Positions 34,523 to 45,232 of a DNA stretch of 64,000 nucleotides are shown piece after piece (position 1 is the first letter of the stretch; every line of letters starts with the position of its first letter). The DNA is from Triglochin maritima (taxonomy: Eukaryota > Streptophyta > Magnoliopsida > Alismatales > Juncaginaceae): positions 25,938,501 through 26,002,500 of the forward strand of contig OY821786.1 in assembly GCA_963682175.1 (NCBI GenBank), given 5' to 3'. A program made the position numbers and the translations under genes. The notes below the pieces were generated by a model, which was not told the origin of the DNA, ran no database searches, and worked only from the letters and a program-made list of their open reading frames with translations.

Positions 34523-34764
34523 CGTATTCGTGTCGTTTAATATTTGTAGAGCTACAATACTCTTTAACCAACACGACAATCTTATCTCGGTAATTAATGT
34601 TCCATGTCAATTTACCATGATTGTGAATAACATTTGATTTATGTAAACCATTATATTTTAGAACTTTACAGTTAAGGACCAGCAGTCTCTTCCTTAACAC
34701 TTCTAAAAGACGAATTCATAATAATTGACATATAAAAGTAAACGTTTAGAACACAATCCTTTCA
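34523..34764 (-). repeat. 5' LTR remnant of copia family Y, copy A
   Basis: The last 242 bp of the family-Y LTR, matching 27690-27931 (ACAATACTCTTTAACCAACA and following). It ends CCTTTCA before the target duplication AAAAC. Confidence 0.82.
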
Positions 34765-34769
34765 AAAAC

Positions 34770-35440
34770 ACCATAATATATTATTTCCTATCCCATATAC
34801 AAATCAAAATCCCTACACTTAAGGTTTCATAATAGGAGTTTAAGGGTCCCAAACTTCAACAAACTTCCTTATACTAACCAGCACAAATTCCTTCAAGAGA
34901 AGGAGACTCACTAGGTATGGAAAAATTAAAGCACTAGGCAAGCAAAAGAATGCAACTCACCCAACGATCTCGATATAGCAAGATATATTAATGTAAAATG
35001 GAACTTGTACACTATCATGACCCTAACAATACAAACAAAAGAAAACAAAAGAAAATGAAAACACTCGACTATGTACACATGTAAAGCACCCCCATACTTC
35101 ATGCATTGTCCACAATGAATGTGAGTATGATACTACATGAATTTAAGCATGAACAAGAAAAGATCTCACTAACGTGAAGCATAAAAGGAAGTTCATGGTT
35201 ATGTTGATGGACATAAAGTCGAATTCCCGAAAACCGGCCTACGAGATACTTAAGAAGGGAGTACAAGTAGACATGTTTTGTTTTCGTTTTTGAATATGTA
35301 CAAACATGAAATCTCAACCATTCGTATGGTTGAGTGCAAGGGAGGTTTGAGGAATCTACTATCATGGAATGTACCAAAAATAGTAATTGTACAATTTTGT
35401 CTCTTTATAACACATTATTGTCCAAACGTTAATGTCAACC
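34770..35440 (-). mobile_element. Old gypsy remnant, third segment
   Basis: Reverse-complement match to 12620-11890 of the LTR-B element: the CCCTACACTTAAG block near 34812, GACTCACTAGG near 34906 and the complement of ATTGAGGACAATGCATGA near 35098-35120. It continues the sequence broken at 25494. With 17386 and 24964 it forms one old minus-strand gypsy split by two later insertions. Confidence 0.65.
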
Positions 35441-35596
35441 AGTCGTAAACAAAACCGTATGCGATTTTAAAATAGGACATGAAAGGTGACTTAAATTTAT
35501 TAACTCATTGAGTACGAATCTAAAAGTATTTTATTTTCATAGTGATGACTAAGTAACAATCCAATATCATAACTTATATTTAGAGCAGTTTGTCAC

Positions 35597-36382
35597 TATA
35601 AATACTGCTGGAGGTGCATGGGAGTCTTACACTGGAGTTTCATTCTATTCTTCTTTCTAGTAATAAAGATTTCTTAAACTCCGAACCTTCAAATCTTGTG
35701 CAATGTTGTCAAAGGCTATTGTTATGTTCACCGTCCTTGTGATTATGGTTGTGCTCATCCCAAATCATGTAGTCGCTACCTCTGATGTGGTGATCCATTC
35801 CGACCGGTTGTCGAATTCCAAAATGGCAACAGGCGTATCGACCAAATATACTAAGTTTGATAATAATTTTATTGGACTGGGTGATTTTTAGTAATTTTGA
35901 GATACGTTTTGAATAGGTATAAAATATAAATAAAATTGAACATACTATATTTTTCGGTCTGTTGATCTTATATGAAATGATTATCAAATTTTATGATTTT
36001 CAACGTGCACGAATAACTCACGTTGTATATAAAAATATACAGTTTGAATTCTCAATTATAGTTATATTTTTTTGAAAGTGTATTAGGAACATAAACCTGA
36101 AGTAAATAGAGAGAATTCTGAGTTTTTTCTTCCATGAATGATTGACGAATTTTTGACTTGAATCAAACGCTCTTAAATGCTAAGTGAATTTTAGTTGTTT
36201 TTGACGAATGCACATGCAAATTGACGTGGGGTTATTGTTGTATAGGAACATTGTATAACCTCGGTGGAGACAACTACAGCTGTAGTGGACAATGGAAATA
36301 TGCTTCACCAATATACTACACCGGCACTATTTACTGGTTCCCAGGATCTAAAGTATATGCGTGCATCGGAAATTGTTACTAA
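35597..36382 (+). pseudogene. Signal-peptide cysteine peptide gene A1, decayed
   Basis: TATAAATA at 35597-35604, ATG at 35703. Exon 1 encodes MLSKAIVMFTVLVIMVVLIP, a signal peptide, and continues to STKY. At the expected splice donor (35851-35852) the sequence is CT where copy B1 has GT, so exon 1 reads through to a stop at 35889-35891. Exon 2, at 36246-36382 after a TATAG acceptor, still encodes YNLGGDNYSC and YWFPGSKVYACIGNCY. Two of the five cysteines of B1 are tyrosines here (TGT to TAT and TGC to TAC). I read this as a decayed paralogue of B1. The function of the family is unknown to me. Confidence 0.65.
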
Positions 36383-36684
36383 GTTTGCATCATGTATACA
36401 GTTTGCGTGGTTACGCTAATATATAGCATCCCAAATATTATTGTAAGTAAATAAGAGGATCAAAACAATGTAATATTTGTGTAATGATCTAAATAAATAC
36501 GTGTTATTCCATAAATTTTTCGTTGTCGTTCCAATATCGCAAGCTAAATTATTTCCCACCTGAAGACTGTTTTGAATGATATGATATTCTATATTAGACT
36601 TCTAGAAGTATTAGACATGCATCCAAGCCTTTTATATATATAAAGAATTTCGGAGAGACTTAAAACCTTTAAGTCCAAAAAACA

Positions 36685-36864
36685 ATGGCATCAAATGTTG
36701 TAGTTATGTTTAACATCCTTGTGATTATTGGCATGGTCATCCCAATTCATATATTGGCTGCTTCCAATGTATTAATTCATCCCGATGAGTTATCTAATTC
36801 GAAAATTGAGAATGGAGTATCGGCCAAAGATAGTATGTTATATAATACTATTTTGAATTCATAA
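36685..36864 (+). pseudogene. Peptide gene A2, exon 1 only
   Basis: A 59-codon frame MASNVVVMFNILVIIGMVIP then IHILAASNVLIHPDELSNSK, closely like exon 1 of B1 and almost identical to B2. A splice donor GTATGT is present at 36833. No exon 2 is visible before the copia leader begins near 37200. Either the frame is translated unspliced to its stop at 36862-36864, or it is a dead leader copy. Confidence 0.55.
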
Positions 36865-37798
36865 TTGATTATGAAAATGTTTAGCGAGAAAAGTTAGGGT
36901 AACAGAGTGATATATTAATGTAGGACATGAATCACGACTTTAAATTTGTAAATATTGCAAAATATGGATGTAAATATTGTAAAATATAAATATGGATCTC
37001 TAAATTTGAAGATAAATTTTGTAGTGCAAGTCCTATGTAATGTCCTCTCATATGCATGCATATAAAATAAATGGCTTTACATATACATAAGCTCCTGTGA
37101 TTTATAATAATAATAACAACAATGATATACATATATCATTCATTCACATATGGCTTCGATTGGAACATATAAACTCACTTATTTCTACAAAACCAAACAT
37201 GTGCAACAATATGTACTTATGTTATTCTACATTATTTAGTTGATCCTTCATCTCTCAATTAAATAATTCAAAATCATTTGAAATCCTTTAAAAATGATTC
37301 GAATAACCATAGTTCAAGATATGAAAAATATTTGAGCCGAAGTTTATCTAAATTCCCAAGAACATTTCAAGGAAAAATAAACTTATTTGCTGATTTTTAT
37401 TTTGTTGATTCCAAGTAAAATAATCATTTAAAATCAAAGAAAATTTTACAAAATTAGACATAAGTCTAAAACTTGATTTTAATAATCATATGACAAGTTT
37501 TAAACATTTAAAACTCTTAAAAAAAATTAAAATCAAAATCGACAAAACAGTCCTATTTTCATTTTCTTTGTTACACCTTAAATATCAGAATTAATTCATT
37601 GATCTTAATGGTTAAAATATTTTCTAACATTACAAATTAATATAGGAACACAAGAAACATAAAAAATCCATTATTACAATTTGATGCTTCCATCAAAAAT
37701 CAAAAGGACTCGTAAAAGTGCAAAACTCGAATTATTTAATCATGAGATGGCAAACTAAATATATTAAATAGCCTAATCATTGAAAATATGAACAAAAT
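36865..37798. other. AT-rich intergenic DNA and copia leader
   Basis: No gene. The first ~90 bp still match the DNA after B2 (60380-60480). From roughly 37200 the sequence is the presumed 5' leader of the family-Y copia whose primer-binding site is at 37799. The boundary cannot be fixed by eye. Confidence 0.4.
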
Positions 37799-37810
37799 GC
37801 TCTGATACCA
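37799..37810 (-). other. Primer-binding site, initiator tRNA-Met type
   Basis: On the minus strand TGGTATCAGAGC, the complement of the plant initiator tRNA-Met 3' end, one base inside the LTR that starts at 37812. Confidence 0.8.
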
Positions 37811-37811
37811 T

Positions 37812-39882
37812 TGTTGGATTTCGTGCTCTATACTTGTGTATTTTTTTTAAAATTACAAGCATTTAAGATTGATTTTCATAATTTTCAACAATGTTATGTA
37901 CAAAATTCGTAATTGTACTTCAATATATATAATATAAACTATTTAATAATGAAATACATAGATTGGATCATACCTAAGGGATTATTGAATCTCTTTTACC
38001 AATAGGAAGATGAGTTGCATTCCAGATTGCCTCAGAATTCCTCCAAGTGTTTACCAAACTCTACACAAATTAGAAAGATTCAAGCTAGCCAATCAATCTC
38101 TAATTCAATACTAGAATCTAGCTAGTTACCCCTTCAATGCTCCAGAGAATTTAATCTCTCAAACACTCAACTAACAAGGCAATTTTCAGATGGATTTGGT
38201 GGACAAATATGGAGAGGAGGAATTTTTACATTCATGTAAACAAGGAAGAGAGGAGGGACCTATTTATAGTGCTTCCTCCCTCTCATATCATGTGTAGCCT
38301 ACTGACACATGATCCCTTGTTAATAGCTCTTTTAAAGCAATCATATTTCGATACGTAATTATCTACTAACCTTCTCTGATCAAATTGGAAAAATTTAATC
38401 CAACCCATGATCAGAGAAATTTTCTTATTAATGTAGGCAAAACTGTACGCAAACGGTAGACCGAAATAACCAATCATTCGACCGATTGGTTAGAAATTGA
38501 CAATTTCAATCGGACTGTGATCCCAGTCGATCGACCGAATCCTCGCCAAGAACACTCACAATAATTTCGGTCAAACCATGGCCTACACCGGTCGACTGTT
38601 TTGCAACAGAAAAGGTTCATGTTATTTTCGGTCGAACTACGCGATCAGTAGGTCGACCATTCGACCCATGTTAAAAGTTATTGTTAAATTTGTTCGACCG
38701 GTTCCCAAAAAACGTACGACCATTTTTCACTGTTTTTTCCTTTTATCAAATTTTGGATCAATATCCAACAAAATCTAATATTTGGGGTTTTAGCAAATTT
38801 ATATTTTATAATACTGCGGTTCACATTATACTATGCAACATATTATCATATATAATGTTAAACATTATACCCTATAATATATTTACATCTCATATAAATT
38901 TATTGATTATTCTAACCATGTCGTAACCACGACACATTGATTTTAATATTTTACTATATGTATTTCAATACATCAAATAAAATGTAAAATAAAATTCCTT
39001 GTTTCCCAGTTCTGTGGTGTGACCTATAGGAGGATCTAAGTTATGTTTGCAATGATATAAAACACTTTATATCATTAAATATAAGTGGTATCTAGCTACA
39101 CATTATATTTACCCAAATAACAAAGATTTTTGCTCACTCGAACAAAACACGATCCATTTAGTGATATAAAGAATATTACTTGTGTCTATCCCTTGCCTCA
39201 TGATATTAAGAATATTATACAAAGTGGAAATGTATCATATTTGTATTATATATTCATTTCTTGATCTCTCAAGAAAATTATAAATATGTAACTATACACA
39301 CATTATAAATTTTCTTTATTAAGGGGCCCAACAGTATCATAAATCAAGTCAAGAGGAGCAATGATAATCTTTTGACCTATCAACTTTTCCAGCACAAGTC
39401 ATGTATAACCAATTAATATCTTTATCTATACTCAATAATAGCTTTTGATAATAATCAAATTATACATTTCTCATGTAAAAAGATATAGGTCTCATATCTT
39501 AGGATGCAAAGACACAATGAAACATTAATGACACAAACACAATTCTATAATGTTTCATTTGGTAGGTCAATTCAATATATGAAAGAAATATTTTCTATTT
39601 CATATACTCATGTTGTTAAATACTTGTAGAACTACAATATCCTTTAACCAACATGACAATCTTAACTCGATAATCAATGTCCCATGTTAATCACCATGGT
39701 TGTGAATTACATTATGATTTATGTAAACCATTATCTTTTAGAGCTCTATGGTTATGGACCAAGAGCATCTTCCATAACACTTCTAAAAGACGAATACATT
39801 AATCAATGAACAAAATGTTCAATACATTCAATTCATAATAAAAGACATATAAAAGTAAAACTTTTATAACACATTCCTTTGA
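37812..39882 (-). repeat. 5' LTR of a second family-Y copia
   Basis: About 2.07 kb, starting TGTTGGATTTCG and ending near CATTCCTTTGA, matching 25500-27931. A minus-strand TATA box ACTATAAATA lies at 38260-38269. GGTCGACC-like motifs lie at 38455-38720, upstream of it. Only the leader and primer-binding site remain on its inner side; the rest of the element is missing. Confidence 0.8.
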
Positions 39883-40081
39883 CCTATACCTACAACCGAC
39901 GTTCCACACCCAATCCTTCCAATGTCAACAAAATTGAACCACTACCAAGCCAATATCCGGTAGGCAAAAAACAAAACGAATTCCATCGAGTAGTAAAGAT
40001 ACAGATCCTATCATATGTTCTCATTGCCATATGTTGGGTCATCATAATACAAAGACATGCAATAAAGCAATTGAAGAATAG
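39883..40081 (+). pseudogene. MULE transposase C-terminal zinc-knuckle fragment
   Basis: After one frameshift the plus strand reads KTKRIPSSSKDTDPIICSHC then HMLGHHNTKTCNKAIEE and a stop at 40079-40081. This Arg/Lys-Arg-Ile-Pro-Ser segment followed by a CX2C..GHH..TC knuckle (40016-40060) is the usual end of mudrA-type (Mutator-like) transposases. The upstream catalytic part is absent, replaced by the copia LTR. Only about 65 codons remain, so the call is moderate. Confidence 0.5.
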
Positions 40082-40229
40082 AAATTCTAGAATATAGCTT
40101 TTAATTTAGAGTTTCTTATTATTGTGCTTCCTATTTACTATGTGATTGGTGGTAATGTTGCACTTTGTCATTAATTATCATTGTACTTTCTGAGCTCTAT
40201 GATATTCGTAGACCTCAACTAAATGCCAG

Positions 40230-41215
40230 ATTCACTAACCGGGTCTCATATTTCAACTAACTCAGGAAGGAACAAAACTAACTGGATCTCAAATTAAAAC
40301 TAACACAAGCAAGAACATAACTAACTTGATGAAGAGTTGAACTAAATGGAAGCAACTCCCAAATTAACTGAATCAAGACTTGAACTAACTCGAACTAGCT
40401 CCCAAACTAACTTGCTTATTAACTAACTAGTCTAGACTTGAACTAACAATAGCTGCTCCACAACTAAGTGGATCTAGACTTGAACTAACTAGAGGTTCTC
40501 CACAACTAAGTGGATCTAGACATCAACTAACTAGAGGTGTTGCAGAACTAACTGGATCTAGACTTGAACTAACTATAGCTGCTCCCCAACTAAGTGGATC
40601 TAGACTTGAACTAACTAGAGGTGCTCCACAACTAAGTGGATCTAGACATGAACTAACTAGAGGTGTTGCAGAACTAAGTGGATGTAGACTTTAACTAACT
40701 AGTGGTGCTCCACAACTAAGTTGATCTAGACATGAACTAATTGTAGGGTCTCCAGAACTAAGTGGATCTAGACTTGAACTAACTATATGTGCTGCCAAAC
40801 TATGTGGATCTAGACTTGAACTAACTAGAGGTGCTCCACAACTAAGTGGATCTAGACTTGAACTAACTATAGGCGCTCCACATCTATGAGGATCTAGACT
40901 TGAACTAACTAGAGGTGCTCCACAACTAATGGATCTAGACTTGAACTAACGACAACTGCTCCACAACTAAGTGGATCTAGACTAGAACTAACTATAGGTG
41001 CTCCACATCTAACTAGATCTAGACTTGAACTAAGTAGTGGTGCTCCACAACTAAGTGGACTAGACTTGAACTAACTATAGTGTATCCACATCTAAGTGGA
41101 TCTAGACTTGAACTAAATAAAGCTCCACAACTAAGTGGATCTAGACTTGAACTAACTATAGGTTCTCCAGAACTAACTGGATCTAGATTTGAACTAACTA
41201 TAGGTGTAGCATAAC
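40230..41215. repeat. 42-bp tandem array, copy 1
   Basis: About 20 copies of a 42-bp unit with the core TAGACTTGAACTAACTA, then GGTGCTCCACAACTAAGTGG. Copies are diverged (TATAGCTGCTCC, AGAGGTGTTGCAG variants) and become ragged before 40380. Because 42 is a multiple of three, part of the minus strand stays open (41019-41264) with a 14-residue repeat of the SSSLDPLSCGA type. It lies between the MULE fragment and the copia. Confidence 0.88.
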
Positions 41216-41551
41216 TATATGACAAGTTTCTAAATTTCAAATTTAATTGAAGATGAGGGTACAATTGAATCCAATGGAGTTACACAAATGAGAGTGGACT
41301 AGCAACATTTTTAGTTACTTTTGAAGCTACTGATACAATCTCATCTAAAAAATGTTAATGGATTTTCAGTTACAAAAGTGGATCTATTTCTAGAGTAGAA
41401 TCCTCATTCTTTTGTATATGCCTGCACGAACTTGCAACACAATATAATTACCAACACAACATAATCAACAATAGCACAAAAGCTATTTCAATATTAGCAA
41501 ATTAAACCATGAACTCGAAGTATTCAAAGACACAAGCTACGGATTTATAAC
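41216..41551. other. Array-to-LTR flank
   Basis: No gene seen. AT-rich unique sequence that ends ATAAC, the presumed target site of the family-Z copia. The identical stretch occurs at 47215-47550. Confidence 0.6.
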
Positions 41552-42878
41552 TGTAGGAGGATCGTGTGGGTTATGGGTCCACAATCTCTAATCACCTTTT
41601 AATCCTAAACAAACTCTACTTGCAAGTCAAATGATGATGCAGCGGAATTAAAAACAAAACAAGCAAGTAAAGGGAAGGAAAATGCAAACCACAAGAAGTC
41701 GGGGGATTTTAATAGAGGTTCGGCACCCCACCCGGGTCATAGTCCTCTCTTGCAAGCTCCGCTCGGATCACCGAGCTCCGCTCAAGACTTCACTAACCAC
41801 TCCCCCTTCCGGGCCGGGAGAGAACGCCTTTACAATCCTCAAACTCACGAACAACCCTTGCCGAGCTTGTCTACACCTCTCACAATCCGAGAGGGATGTT
41901 TCGGGCTTTCACCGAAACCTTTACTCTTCTTTGACAGCAACAAACGTGAGTGGGACAATCACTCTCTAAACTTGACCACACTTAAGAAAGATTAGAATTG
42001 ATCTTTAGTGTGGAAATTTGAGGCTTGGAGTGTTTGGAATGATCTCTCTAATGTAGGAGGCAAATATGTGTGGGAGAGTTGTGTTAAAATGTGGTTTACA
42101 ACTCTTTATATAGGCATTAGAGAGAATATAGCCGTTGGGGTTGATTGGGTATAAGATACACAAAACAGAAACTTGTAGGATCCAATTCTGCCCAAAAATG
42201 GTCGATCGAAACGGGTATGTCGTTCGACCGTCTGGTCAAAATTCAGCTTTGACTTAAGTTAACTTAAGTTAACGGTCGAACGGGCTCAGAGGATTGGTCG
42301 ACCAAATAAGTCCAGGCACTTCTGGGAGACCAAATTGTGTTGGTTCGGTCGACCGTTAGGAAAGTTTCGGTCCACCGGATGTTTGGTAATTTTGGGGTAT
42401 TTGGGAATAATACGAATACGACTGTTGGGTATAATACGACAATACAAACGGTCATGTGACACGTGTGAACGGTCGAACGAAATGGTTTCAACGGTCGACC
42501 GTTTTGGTCCGGGAAGTTCAAGTATTGTTTAGGTGTTTTCCGGTTTTAGTTTGGATGATCTATTGAAGTCCAAATTATGTGAAACTTTGTGTGTGACTTC
42601 TATAGGGAACCTAGTGTGTGGTTGAGTAGTTTTTAGCTCAAGTATGCTCAATTACACAAGGTTCCTAAAGACTCAAAGAAATACAACACACATGTCTTCA
42701 AATGAGCTTGATTACATGTCTTGACTTGATTTCCTTTCTTCCTTGAGTCTTGATCACCTGTAGAGGTTAGCACAAAGCAATATATATGCAATGCAATATG
42801 TGTGCTACTCTACATGAGCATAATTAAGATTAGGTTGATTAAATCATCAAAACATAGATTAAGGCCAAAACGCCAACA
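41552..42878 (-). repeat. 3' LTR (LTR1) of copia family Z
   Basis: 1327 bp, starting TGTAGGAGGATCG and ending CGCCAACA. A minus-strand TATA box CCTATATAAA lies at 42106-42115. GGTCGACC-type motifs lie at 42200-42510, upstream of it. On the inner side the minus strand has AAAAAAAGGGGAGAT, a polypurine tract, at 42879-42893. The outer flank is ATAAC. Confidence 0.88.
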
Positions 42879-45232
42879 ATCTCCCCTTTTTTTGATGATG
42901 GCAACGTATATCTTAACTATATCTTAATAGATGGAATTTTTATATGTAAACTATGAATATTAATGCTCCCCCCATGGATATGCATAGATTTTGTTCATTT
43001 AGTAATCAAATTCCAAGTTACCCCCTTAATTATCTCTCCCCCTTTGACATCCATCAAAAAAATGATATTTATCAAAAAAATTATACGATTTAAGTTCAAT
43101 GTGGATGTCTTGTAATGAAGTTGCTCCCCCTAAAATTTGCACTTCATTACTCTAAGAAAATGATATTCAATAAGCTCCCCCTATCGATATGAATATGATT
43201 TGTCAATTAAGTACATTTCTATTTCTCCCCTATTAACATCAATCAAATACTACAATTAAGCATGTGATGTTCTCATTTCCCCTTTTTACATCCATTTAGA
43301 CAATTTGACTCTTAAAAACTATGGATGTTATTCAAACATTTAAGATTTGCAATGAATGGGTAAACGATATGTCAATTAAGCATATAACCTAGACTAGAAC
43401 CAATTTAATTTAAAATTTTAGAGGATAAGAAAATTATACCAACTTGAAGCTTGAATTGGTTCTATCCTTCATTCGGTGACGCAACCTGCTTTTAATTCGA
43501 CTCTTAAGCTCGCCCGGTCACCACCGATTTCTTTCTCAAGCACCTACGAGTGTAGATTTAGGTACCCAAACAACTTTGGGTGCTTGAATGTTAGCTTTGG
43601 GAACCCAAACCATTTTGGTTTTAGGAGCCCACACACTTAAGGAACTATTCTTTACAACTAAGTGTCTTCCATTTAAAGTTGTATAAGAAGCATGGTTTTT
43701 TAATTTAGCAGTAAATCCTAAACCATGTTTTTGCAAAGATTGCCTTTGACTCCCTAATAGCATGTTAAGCATCTTAGTTCCATTTGTGAACTTTTCTAGA
43801 TCTTTTCTTAATTGCACATTGCAAGCATGAAGATCTAATTGTTCAACATCTATAGGTGTTGCTTTTAATTTGTCAAGATTTGATGCATTTATTTCAAGTT
43901 TAGCAAGCACCTCATTCTTCTCATTCATGCATGTTTCAATTTGACTTTGAAGATATTTGATTAGCTTTCTAGCACTTTTGTTCTTTTCACAAATGATCTC
44001 ATATTGTTTAACTAAGTCATGAAATGCATTTTGAAGCTCATCATGTGTATAGGTTTCTTCATTAACACTAGAATGTGAGTTATCCCTATAATATGACTTA
44101 GTTGAGCATGAATTATTAGAACAAGAGTTAGATTCTACCTCACTTTGATCTTCAATAGCCATGAAGCATGAGTGAGCCACCTCTCTTCTACTTTGCAAGG
44201 AAGACGACGATGATGATGGTGATGAAGAGTCATCCCATGTAGCCTTGTGTGCTTCCTCCTTCCTTTCTCTTCTCTTGCTCTTCTCCTTTTCTCTTCTCCT
44301 CTCCCTTCTCTCCTTTTTCTTCTCCCCTTCTCTCCTCTCATTCTCACTCTCTTCCTTCTCCTTCTTCTTTTCTCTCTTTTCACTTCTTCTACCTCTTCTT
44401 TTATTCTTTTCTTCTTTATCCTTCTTGAGGTATTTGAAGAAATCTTTTGCTACGACTTCAATGTCCTCATCTTCTACACTCCTCCTTAGTTGCTCGATAT
44501 TTGCATGTAATGACAAGAAGGGTTTGTTCCTTGAAGCTTCCTTTTCCTTTCGATGGTTGATTTGGAGTTCATACGCCATCAAGTTTCCAATCAATTCCTC
44601 CATCTTAAGTTGGGAAAGGTCGTGTGCTTCTTCAATTGCGAGCACCTTATCTTCCCAATCGTGACTTAGCGACCGGAGGAATTTCCTTGTCATCTCTCCT
44701 TCATTTAATTTTCTTCCAAGAACCAAAAGAGAGTTAGTGATATCGGTGAAGCGAGTGTTCATTTCGCCTATGTTCTCACCGATTTGCATAGAAAAAATCT
44801 CATATTTATGCATGAGGAGACTAATGCGGGTTTCCTTAGTTTTGTTATCACCATCATGATGCATTTGTAGTCTATGCCATATATATTGTGCACTTTCACA
44901 ACCCCTAATTCTATTATATTCTCCCTCATTAAGGCTACAATAAAGAATGTTCATAATTTTAGAATTCATCTCAATTTCCTTCATTTTGGCCCTAGAAAGA
45001 GAGTCTAATTCTTCTTCATTTGGGGGTGTGTAGGGATTTTAAAGAAAAATCCAATACTTAAGGTCATTTGAAATTAGGAAAATTTTCATCCTATTCTTCC
45101 AATAATCATAATTTAGACCCATTAAGCAAAGGAGGTCGAGTTGCGCATAATCCCTCTACATGATTAGATGTGCTAGCCATGCTTACGATACGATTAAGTA
45201 CTCGATTTACCTAACGAGGCTCTGATACCAAA
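42879..45232 (-). mobile_element. Internal region of gag-only copia family Z
   Basis: Only 2354 bp between LTRs, against about 4 kb or more in complete copia elements. It contains the polypurine tract, one gag frame, a leader and the initiator tRNA-Met primer-binding site (45219-45230, TGGTATCAGAGC on the minus strand). No protease, integrase, reverse transcriptase or RNase H motif is visible. 42894-43535 is AT-rich non-coding sequence with several CTCCCCC tracts. Confidence 0.82.
43536..45180 (-). pseudogene. Copia gag, long but with broken N-terminus
   Basis: Open from 44984 to 43536 (482 codons). The likely native start is the ATG at 45178-45180, but the first ~65 codons are broken by stops, for example TGA at 45106-45108. 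The open part has the UBN2-like core (IRGCESAQYIWHRLQ, LLMHKYEIFSMQIGENI, EMTRKFLRSL) to residue ~150. A Lys/Arg/Glu tract lies at ~180-245 where relatives have a CCHC zinc knuckle. KATWDDSSS, a coiled coil at ~314-380 and VWVPK repeats at the end follow. Gag would pack RNA into particles; how it would bind RNA without a knuckle is unclear. Confidence 0.8.

Larger units (their letters stand above)
25500..34764 (-). mobile_element. Decayed Ty1/copia element, family Y, copy A
   Basis: Minus-strand copia element flanked by the perfect 5-bp duplication AAAAC (25495-25499 and 34765-34769). The order on the plus strand is 3' LTR, polypurine tract, RNase H, reverse transcriptase, integrase, protease, gag zinc knuckle, then only the last 242 bp of the 5' LTR. 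A deletion removed most of gag, the primer-binding site and the start of the 5' LTR. It was later hit by a CACTA element (29062-30616) and a family-Z LTR (32132-33659). The coding region is full of stops and frameshifts. Confidence 0.85.

Noticed and set aside
40230..41215. Array considered as a CRISPR
   Set aside because: Units are contiguous 42-bp diverged repeats with no unique spacers, and the DNA is plant nuclear.
44245..44664. 139-codon plus-strand Ser/Leu/Phe-rich frame
   Set aside because: Antisense of the charged gag tract; its hydrophobic look comes from the CT-rich complement.
45219..45230. GCTCTGATACCA considered as part of a tRNA gene
   Set aside because: Only the 3' end sequence is present with no tRNA body; position beside an LTR makes it a primer-binding site. 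The same holds at 37799 and 7121.
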